This document shows, piece by piece, positions 42,263-47,571 of a stretch of DNA of 47,571 bases (within the stretch, counting starts at the first letter, position 1; each line of letters begins with the position of its first letter). The translations under genes and the position numbers were made by a program. The DNA lies in the NCBI GenBank assembly GCA_001767695.1, contig MELR01000008.1:16641-64211 (forward strand), read 5' to 3'. The stretch is from Actinobacteria bacterium RBG_16_68_21 (GTDB taxonomy: Bacteria > Actinomycetota > Acidimicrobiia > Spongiisociales > UBA11373). The notes beneath the pieces were generated by a model. The model ran no database searches and was not told the DNA's origin. It saw nothing but the letters and a program-made list of their open reading frames with translations.

Positions 42263-42991
42263 GTGATCTCCGCCGACCGGATCGCCGCCGCGGTGGATCG
42301 GGAGCTGCAGGAGCTCGGCACCCCCGAACGGGCGGAGAAGGAACGGTCCTACCTCAAGTCCTCCCTCCGGTTCCACGGCGCGACCTTGCCTCAGATCCAC
42401 GGGGTCGCCACGGCGACGTGGCGCGAGCATGGCGGACTCGATCACGAGACGATGATCCGCACCGCCGATCTCCTCTGGGTTACCGGGGCCTTCGAGTGCC
42501 GGATGGCGGCCGAAGACCTCCTCGACATGGGCTCGGCGATGCTGACCACCGCCGACGTGCCCTTCCTGGAGAGGCTGCTCCGGGATTCGGGTACCTGGGC
42601 ACTCGTTGACGGGCTCGCCGCCGGGCCGGTGGGGGAACTCGATCGGCGACCTCCGGGTATCGGTCCCACGATCGAACGTTGGGCGAGCGACGACGACTTC
42701 TGGATCCGACGGTCGGCGCTGCTCGCTCACCTCGGTTCGCTCCGGCGCGGGGAAGGCGACCTCGCCCGCTTCCTGCGCCTTGCCGACGGGATGCTAGATG
42801 AAACCGAGTTCTTCATCCGCAAGGCGATCGGCTGGGTTCTGCGGGAGACGGCCCGGAAGCGACCTGCCGAAGTGGTGGCGTGGCTCGAACCGCGGGTCGA
42901 TCGGGTCTCCGGGGTCACGATCCGGGAGGCGGTGAAGCATCTTCCCGTCGCCGACCGCGACCGCTTGATGACGGAGTACCGCGCTCGATGA
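42263..42991 (+). CDS. AlkD-like DNA alkylation repair / HEAT-repeat protein
   Basis: A 242-residue all-helical protein of the AlkC/AlkD-like HEAT-repeat family. AlkD glycosylases excise N3- and N7-alkylpurines without base flipping. Visible family features are KERSYLKSSLRFHGATLP at the N-terminus, GTWALVDGLA near the middle (the WDxVD region), WIRRSALLAHL, and FFIRKAIGWVLRETARKRP toward the end. GTG at 42263 is selected because the in-frame extension upstream runs through the heptamer array and is not family-like; no strong Shine-Dalgarno decides it. Substrate specificity is not readable. Confidence 0.85.
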   Translation: MISADRIAAAVDRELQELGTPERAEKERSYLKSSLRFHGATLPQIHGVATATWREHGGLDHETMIRTADLLWVTGAFECRMAAEDLLDMGSAMLTTADVPFLERLLRDSGTWALVDGLAAGPVGELDRRPPGIGPTIERWASDDDFWIRRSALLAHLGSLRRGEGDLARFLRLADGMLDETEFFIRKAIGWVLRETARKRPAEVVAWLEPRVDRVSGVTIREAVKHLPVADRDRLMTEYRAR

Positions 42992-43066
42992 GCGGGAACC
43001 CAACTCGCTGAGCATGCGTCACAGGTGAACGAATCGATGCTCCGCGACGTCTGGTAGAACCTCGTC

Positions 43067-44371
43067 ATGACACTTCCCCCTCCCCGGCCGCCGGTCACGG
43101 TCGCCGAGCCCGCCGCCCCGTCCCGCAACTGGGTGAAGCGGGCCATCATTGCCTTCCTCATCGTCGCCAATGTCGTCGTGTTCGGCGTCCTCGGCGTGGT
43201 GTGGCTGGCCGCCCACAAGGTGAGCACCTCCGTCTCCACGATTCCCTCGACCGATCTCTCGCTCGCCGATTCCCCGACGAGTCTCCAGGACGCGCGTACG
43301 TTCTTGGTCATCGGGAGCGACAGCCGGGCCGGGCTCACCGACCTGGAGGGTTTCGGCGACTTCGGCGGGCAGCGAGCGGACGTGATCATGCTCGTCAAGG
43401 CAGATCCACGCAGCGGCCGGGTGCAGATGTTGTCGGTGCCCCGCGACCTCAAGGTCCAATACGGCGGCAGCTCCGCCAAGATCAATGCGACCTTCGCCGG
43501 CGGGCCGGGATCGATAGTCGACGCGGTGTCCTCGATCGCCGGGGTGCCCATCCACCACTACCTGCAGGTCGAGTTCTCCGGGTTCACCGGGATCGTCGAC
43601 GCCATCGGCGGAATCGAGATGACCTTCCCCTTCGCTGCCCGGGACCTCAAGTCCGGATTCTTCATCGATGCCGGTACCCATGTGCTCGACGGGAGGACCG
43701 CCCTGGCCTTCTCCCGCAGCCGGCAGTACCAGGAGCTACGTGATGAGGGATGGGTGGCGGTGGAGGCCAACGACATCGGCCGGACCAAGCGCCAGCAGGA
43801 CGTTCTGATGGCGGTGATCACTCAGATCGATCGGCCGTCGTCCCTCGATGGTTTCTCGGCCCTGTTGGACGCGCTCGGCGGCTTCGTGACCACCGACGAC
43901 TCTCTGGGCACGGACGAGATCATCCAGCTCGCCTGGGCGATGCGCAGCGTGACTCCGGCCGACCTCGATGCCGCCACTCTTCCGGTGACCGATCTCACCG
44001 AAAACGGGGCGTCCTACCTCGTGCCGATCGAACCGAATGCCGCCGAGATGTTGGCGGCCTTCGGCGCCGGGGAACCCATGAACCCTGTGCTGGGGACCGA
44101 TGCCCGCATCGCCGTGCAGAACGGCAACGGTCGGGTCGGTTCGGCCGTCTTCATGACCGACGCGCTGACCGCCGGTGGCTTCGACGTCGTCTCGTCGGGC
44201 AACTCTGGGCGGTCGGACTACGCCACCACGTTGGTCATCTCCCGCGCCAACGGCCTTCCCGCTGCCCAGGCGATCGTCGACTTCCTCGGCTACGGCACCG
44301 CGGTGGAGGGACGAACCCCATCGGGAGCCGACGTGGTGGTTATCGTCGGGCTCGATGCACCGAACGGCTGA
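43067..44371 (+). CDS. LCP-family (LytR-CpsA-Psr) glycopolymer ligase with LytR_C domain
   Basis: A 434-residue membrane protein that attaches polyprenyl-linked wall glycopolymers to peptidoglycan. A Pro-rich cytoplasmic tail precedes one membrane helix at about 26-48. The LCP domain (about 75-265) has the conserved TFLVIGSDSRAG, RADVIMLVKAD, MLSVPRDL, and AFSRSRQY-type motifs with the arginines and aspartates that hold the lipid diphosphate. A LytR_C domain follows near 335-430. ATG start at 43067. The C-terminus overlaps the downstream nucleotidyltransferase by 17 bases, so expression is probably coupled. Confidence 0.95.
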   Translation: MTLPPPRPPVTVAEPAAPSRNWVKRAIIAFLIVANVVVFGVLGVVWLAAHKVSTSVSTIPSTDLSLADSPTSLQDARTFLVIGSDSRAGLTDLEGFGDFGGQRADVIMLVKADPRSGRVQMLSVPRDLKVQYGGSSAKINATFAGGPGSIVDAVSSIAGVPIHHYLQVEFSGFTGIVDAIGGIEMTFPFAARDLKSGFFIDAGTHVLDGRTALAFSRSRQYQELRDEGWVAVEANDIGRTKRQQDVLMAVITQIDRPSSLDGFSALLDALGGFVTTDDSLGTDEIIQLAWAMRSVTPADLDAATLPVTDLTENGASYLVPIEPNAAEMLAAFGAGEPMNPVLGTDARIAVQNGNGRVGSAVFMTDALTAGGFDVVSSGNSGRSDYATTLVISRANGLPAAQAIVDFLGYGTAVEGRTPSGADVVVIVGLDAPNG

Positions 44372-45419
44372 GTCCGACTCATCGTTGCCGCGCCAGGCGG
44401 TGCTCCTCGTCGGCGGCCGGGGGACCCGCATGTGGCCGCTCACCGCCGAGATCCCCAAGGGCCTGCTGCCTGTCGCCGGCCTCGCCTTCGTGGAGTATCA
44501 GATCCGCCAGCTCGCCTCGCTGGGCGTCACCGAGGTGGTGCTCGCCGTGGGTCGGCCGCAGATGGACGCCTGGATGGCCTTCATCGCCGCCCCGCCCGCG
44601 GGGGTGGCGCTCCGGCTGGCGGTCGAGGACGAGCCCCTCGACACCGCCGGCCCGGTGCGGGCGGTGCTCGACACCCTCGACGACCGGTTCTTCGTGCTCA
44701 ACGGCGATGTCGTGCTCGAGTCGGATCTCTCCGCTCTCGCCGGGGGCAGCGGCTTGCTGGGCACCCTGGGCCTGGTCACTGTTGACGACACCAGCGCCTA
44801 CGGGGTGGTGGTCGTCGACCGGGACGGTCTGGTGGAACGGTTCGTCGAGAAGCCCCCGCGCCGATCGGCGCCCGCGTTGACCGTGAATGCCGGGGTGTAC
44901 CTGCTGACGCGCCAGGCCCTGGTCGGCTATCCGCCGGGGAGTCTCTCCTTCGAACATGTGGTCTTCCCCGACCTGGTCGCTCGTGGTGGTCTGGGCGGGG
45001 TCATACTCGCCGGGCGATGGATCGACATCGGGACCCCCTCCCTGTACCTCGACACCCACGAGATCGTGATGGGAGGAGGCAGCAGCATTCACCGGCCGGC
45101 CTCGGCCCACTTCGCGCCCGAAGAAGCGGAAGTCGGCGGGAGCTGGACCTGGGTCGCTCCCGATGCCTTGGTGGCCCCGGGGGCGATCGTCGAAGAGTCC
45201 GTCGTTCTCTCCGGTGCCACGGTCGGCACCGGGGCCGTCATTCGTCGGGCGATCATCGGCCCCCGTGCCCGGGTGGGGGAGGGGACGACGATCACCGGAG
45301 ACGCGATCGTCGGACCCGACGCGGTGATCGGCGAGGGGTGCGAACTCGATCACGGGGCCAGGATCGCTCCGGGGACGACCCTGGCCCCCGGTGCAATTGT
45401 GTTCCGTCCCCCGCGGTGA
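44355..45419 (+). CDS. Nucleotide-sugar pyrophosphorylase (NDP-sugar) with left-handed beta-helix tail
   Basis: A 354-residue nucleotidyltransferase that makes an NDP-sugar from a sugar-1-phosphate and an NTP. The nucleotide-binding signature is VGGRGTRMWPLT at 19-30, followed by PKGLLPVAG with the catalytic lysine. The core covers about 14-235 and the C-terminal part has hexapeptide repeats typical of a left-handed beta helix, as in mannose-1-phosphate guanylyltransferase/GlmU relatives. Sugar and base are not decided by these motifs. Start at 44355, inside the 3' end of the LCP gene. The epimerase gene follows by about 140 bases, and the three may form a surface-glycan set. Confidence 0.9.
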   Translation: MHRTAESDSSLPRQAVLLVGGRGTRMWPLTAEIPKGLLPVAGLAFVEYQIRQLASLGVTEVVLAVGRPQMDAWMAFIAAPPAGVALRLAVEDEPLDTAGPVRAVLDTLDDRFFVLNGDVVLESDLSALAGGSGLLGTLGLVTVDDTSAYGVVVVDRDGLVERFVEKPPRRSAPALTVNAGVYLLTRQALVGYPPGSLSFEHVVFPDLVARGGLGGVILAGRWIDIGTPSLYLDTHEIVMGGGSSIHRPASAHFAPEEAEVGGSWTWVAPDALVAPGAIVEESVVLSGATVGTGAVIRRAIIGPRARVGEGTTITGDAIVGPDAVIGEGCELDHGARIAPGTTLAPGAIVFRPPR

Positions 45420-45560
45420 GACCGCTCCCGCGGGCCACGCTCGGGATCGTCGGGGCCGGCGAGCCGGCGGCGTACCCTGAGAATGACCGGGCCGATCGGC
45501 TCGCCCGGGATCACGCCGGATCGTCATCGCAGCTGCCGACCACTTGTTCGTGAGGAGATC

Positions 45561-46505
45561 ATGACCAGGAAAGGAATCGTCACCGGGGGGGCAGGCTTTG
45601 TAGGGAGCCATCTCGTCGAGCTTCTCGTCGACCGCGACTGGGAGGTCCTGGTGCTCGACGATCTCTCGTCGGGTTCGATCGATCACGTCGCCGCCGCCCG
45701 GAAACGAGGGCAGGTCGCGGTGCATGTGACCGACGTCAACGCTCCCGAACTCGCCGAGGTAGTCGCCCGCTTTGGTCCGGAGGTCATCTTCCATCTCGCT
45801 GCTCAATCCAAGGTGCGGCCCTCCGTGGAGGATCCCCGCCACGACGCCGAAGTCAACGTGCTCGGGACCATCAACCTGCTCGATGCCGCCCGGCGCGGTG
45901 GGGTGCGCAAGGTGTGTTTCGCCTCCTCCGGAGGAGCGATCTACGGGGGCGGCGCCAAACTCCCGGTCAAGGAAACGGCCGACAAGGCACCTGAGTCGCC
46001 CTACGGGATCTCCAAGAAGATCGTCGAGGACTACTTCCGGTGGTATCGCGATCTCTACGGATTGCAGTACACGCTGTGCGCCCTCGCCAACGTCTACGGT
46101 CCGCGCCAGGACCCCGGGCTCGAGGGCGGCGTCACTGCCATCTTCGCCCGGGCGATGCTCGATGGTCGGCGCCCCCCCGTCTTCGGTGATGGGCGCCAGA
46201 CCCGCGACTTCGTCTACGTCGAGGACGTGTGCGACGCATTCTTCCGGGCCGCCGACGCCGGCGACGGCGAGTTGTTCAACATCGGCACCGGTCGGGAGGT
46301 GTCCGTGTTGGAGTTGTACGAGGCGGTGGCGGACGTGACCGGGTTCGTCGGCCGTCCGGTGTTCGACGACCCCAAGCCGGGCGACATCCTCCGCTCGGTG
46401 GTCGATCCCTCCAAGGCCAAGAAGCTGCTGGGCTGGGAAGCCTGGACCACCCTGCACCAGGGTCTGGCCAAGACGGTGGAGTGGTATCGGGGACAAGCGA
46501 GATAG
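45561..46505 (+). CDS. NAD-dependent nucleotide-sugar epimerase (extended SDR, GalE-like)
   Basis: A 314-residue extended short-chain dehydrogenase/reductase. NAD binding is TGGAGFVG at 8-15, the catalytic residues are S122/S123 with Y148 and K152 in SPYGISK, and substrate contact is suggested by HLAAQSKVRPSVEDP and QTRDFVYVEDVCDA. It resembles UDP-glucose 4-epimerase-type enzymes and probably converts an NDP-sugar made by the preceding nucleotidyltransferase. ATG at 45561 with GAGGAG 4 bases upstream; the longer open frame from 45483 includes unrelated sequence. The specific sugar is not assignable. Confidence 0.93.
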   Translation: MTRKGIVTGGAGFVGSHLVELLVDRDWEVLVLDDLSSGSIDHVAAARKRGQVAVHVTDVNAPELAEVVARFGPEVIFHLAAQSKVRPSVEDPRHDAEVNVLGTINLLDAARRGGVRKVCFASSGGAIYGGGAKLPVKETADKAPESPYGISKKIVEDYFRWYRDLYGLQYTLCALANVYGPRQDPGLEGGVTAIFARAMLDGRRPPVFGDGRQTRDFVYVEDVCDAFFRAADAGDGELFNIGTGREVSVLELYEAVADVTGFVGRPVFDDPKPGDILRSVVDPSKAKKLLGWEAWTTLHQGLAKTVEWYRGQAR

Positions 46506-46574
46506 CAGCTTCGTAGTCGGGAACGGCCGTACCTGGTCGCGGCCTCGATCGGCGGGCGGGTGTGGTCGCGGTCT

Positions 46575-46648
46575 GTTGCCCCCACCGCTCGGCCTTCGGC
46601 CTCGCACCTCCCCCATCGGAATGGGGGAGGCTCCCTCTTGGGGGCAAC
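46575..46648. repeat. Nested double inverted repeat between convergent genes
   Basis: Outer perfect 10-bp arms GTTGCCCCCA (46575-46584) and TGGGGGCAAC (46639-46648) enclose an inner perfect 10-bp stem, CCTCCCCCAT-CGGA-ATGGGGGAGG (46607-46630). A third short hairpin, GGCC-TTC-GGCC, lies at 46591-46601. Transcribed, it would fold as a branched structure about 74 bases long on either strand. It sits between the convergent epimerase and glycosylase genes and may be a bidirectional terminator, a small dispersed element, or an RNA gene. Confidence 0.7.
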
Positions 46649-46674
46649 GGGCAGCGGGTAGCCGGTAGCGGCTT
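46647..46674. repeat. Heptanucleotide tandem array, GCGGGTA type (copy 3)
   Basis: Four 7-bp units: ACGGGCA, GCGGGTA, GCCGGTA, GCGGCTT. It abuts the nested inverted repeat and runs into the stop codon of the Fpg/Nei gene. The units match those at 36432-36466 closely. Confidence 0.75.
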
Positions 46675-47557
46675 ACTCCAGGTCTTCGATGGTCCTCGGG
46701 AAGTCCTCCTTGAGCAATCGGCTCAGTGCCCGGTCGGCGAGTATCCGGCCGTCGGTCTGGCAGCCGGGGCAGTAGTTGGTCTCGTTGGACGAGTACACGA
46801 TCCGCTGTACCGGCGATCCGCAGACGGGGCAGGGCTGGCCGAACTTGCCGTGGACCATCATCTCCGGGTGGAAGGCGGTCACCTTCTCGGGGAACCCGTC
46901 GCCCACTTCGGAGCGCAGCCGTTCGACCCATTCGGTGAGCACCGCCCGGGTGGCGCCGTGGAGGCGTCCGATCTCCGCATCGTTGAGTCGATCGGTGAGG
47001 ACGATCGGTGACACCCCGGCGCGATGCATGATCTCGTCGGCGTAGGCACCGCCGATGCCGGAGATGAGCCGGGCGTCGGTGAGCGAGCGTTTCAGCGTGT
47101 GGCGTTCTCGGTGCAGTGCCTCGGCCATCTGATCCACCGTCATCTCGAGTGGCTCGTACCCGCCCCGGTCGTGCTCGGTTAGCGCCTCGGTCCCGCGGAG
47201 GATGTGGATGCTGGCCCGCTTGGTCGTTCCCTCCTCAGTGAAGAGAACGGTGCCGGTCGGGAAGTCCAACGCCGCCAGGCCGCGCTTCTTGGGGATCGCG
47301 GTCCCCCGAGCTCGCCAGCGCAATCGGCCGGCGATCATCAGGTGGATCACGACGAACAGGTCACCGTCGAGCTCCACGACGATGCGTTTTCCCATGCGGC
47401 GCAATCCGGTGACGACGTGCCCCTCGACCGCCGTGGCCGGGGGATCGTAGGTGCGCAGCACCCACGGGCTTCCCAACCGGAGGTGCTCCAGCGCGATGCC
47501 GCCGATCAACGCCTCGAGGCGTTCGATGTAGACGACCACGTCGGGAAGCTCGGGCAT
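46673..47557 (-). CDS. mutM: Formamidopyrimidine-DNA glycosylase (Fpg/Nei family)
   Basis: A 294-residue DNA repair glycosylase that removes oxidised purines and cuts the resulting abasic site. The N-terminal catalytic PE (P2, E3 in MPELPD) and the conserved K57 in RRMGKR are present. The helix-two-turn-helix is near SGIGGAYADEIMHRAGVSP. The zinc finger is C243-x2-C246 and C263-x2-C266 (CPVC to YCPGC). About 28 residues continue past the finger, longer than usual. The N-terminal Asp in PELPD instead of Glu is a minor variant. ATG start at 47557, close to the window end. Whether it prefers 8-oxoguanine (Fpg) or pyrimidines (Nei) cannot be decided. Confidence 0.92.
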   Translation of the reverse strand: MPELPDVVVYIERLEALIGGIALEHLRLGSPWVLRTYDPPATAVEGHVVTGLRRMGKRIVVELDGDLFVVIHLMIAGRLRWRARGTAIPKKRGLAALDFPTGTVLFTEEGTTKRASIHILRGTEALTEHDRGGYEPLEMTVDQMAEALHRERHTLKRSLTDARLISGIGGAYADEIMHRAGVSPIVLTDRLNDAEIGRLHGATRAVLTEWVERLRSEVGDGFPEKVTAFHPEMMVHGKFGQPCPVCGSPVQRIVYSSNETNYCPGCQTDGRILADRALSRLLKEDFPRTIEDLE

Positions 47558-47571
47558 TCTTGTGAGTTTCG

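Noticed and set aside
36432-46674. CRISPR array from repeated short units
   Set aside because: Units are only 7 bp, in tandem with no spacers, and no cas genes are present.
44379-46931. 850-residue open frame on the minus strand
   Set aside because: It is antisense to the nucleotidyltransferase, epimerase and part of the glycosylase genes, all of which have clear motifs. High G+C leaves antisense frames open by chance.

Overview
The window is about 47.6 kb of high-G+C DNA (roughly two thirds G+C by eye) with dense gene packing, many GTG starts and frequent ATGA, GTGA or TGATG stop/start overlaps. The gene families point to an actinobacterium: a DUF222/HNH (13E12-type) protein, a PASTA penicillin-binding protein, an LCP protein with a LytR_C tail, a mycobacterial LpdA-type flavoprotein beside methylmalonyl-CoA mutase, an acyl-CoA carboxylase beside a stand-alone biotin ligase, and a SpoIID/LytB protein with Thr-rich linkers. 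An uncultured member of the Acidimicrobiia is my best guess; this is inference from gene content, not a phylogeny. I see no rRNA, tRNA, CRISPR array, insertion sequence or prophage.

Layout. 1-0.8 kb: 3' part of lipA. 1.0-9.0 kb: the most accessory-looking part. A GntR/FCD regulator is divergent from an apparent operon of DUF1989 protein, RidA-like protein, lipoprotein substrate-binding protein, permease, ATPase, second permease, ammonia-dependent asparagine synthetase (AsnA) and class I aminotransferase. I read it as a nitrogen-scavenging pathway: import of a nitrogen-rich small molecule, release of ammonia, and trapping of that ammonia on aspartate. 9.1-13.8 kb: a small LEA-like protein, then iorA-iorB and an ADP-forming acyl-CoA synthetase, which together can turn aryl-pyruvates into aryl-acetates plus ATP. 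13.9-20.2 kb: a Rossmann protein of unknown function that appears to start at CTG, a DUF222/HNH protein, an M24 peptidase, transketolase and a small helical protein. 20.2-24.8 kb: fused ATP sulfurylase/APS kinase, a membrane protein, cobalamin adenosyltransferase and leucyl aminopeptidase. 24.8-33.3 kb: envelope genes (sugar-phosphate transferase, MOP-type flippase, SpoIID/LytB protein, bifunctional PBP) with a sirtuin and a small unknown protein between them. 33.4-41.5 kb: propionate/methylmalonate metabolism (mutase large subunit, LpdA-type quinone reductase, biotin carboxylase, carboxyltransferase, biotin ligase) plus an EamA transporter. 41.5-47.6 kb: a degenerate dienelactone-hydrolase-fold protein, an AlkD-like protein, an LCP protein, a nucleotidyltransferase, a sugar epimerase and an Fpg/Nei DNA glycosylase.

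The genes fit a heterotrophic life on amino acids and short acyl-CoAs: IorAB with acyl-CoA synthetase, peptidases, and carboxylase feeding a B12 mutase supplied by the adenosyltransferase. Non-coding structure that the genes do not explain includes four heptanucleotide tandem arrays, a nested double inverted repeat of about 74 bp, three TGANNTCA-type sites spaced exactly 10 bp apart, and a pair of mutually exclusive hairpins around the start codon of the SpoIID/LytB gene. Several proteins have lost residues that normally define their family (RidA arginine, LpdA first cysteine, DLH nucleophile and histidine, IorA ferredoxin domain).
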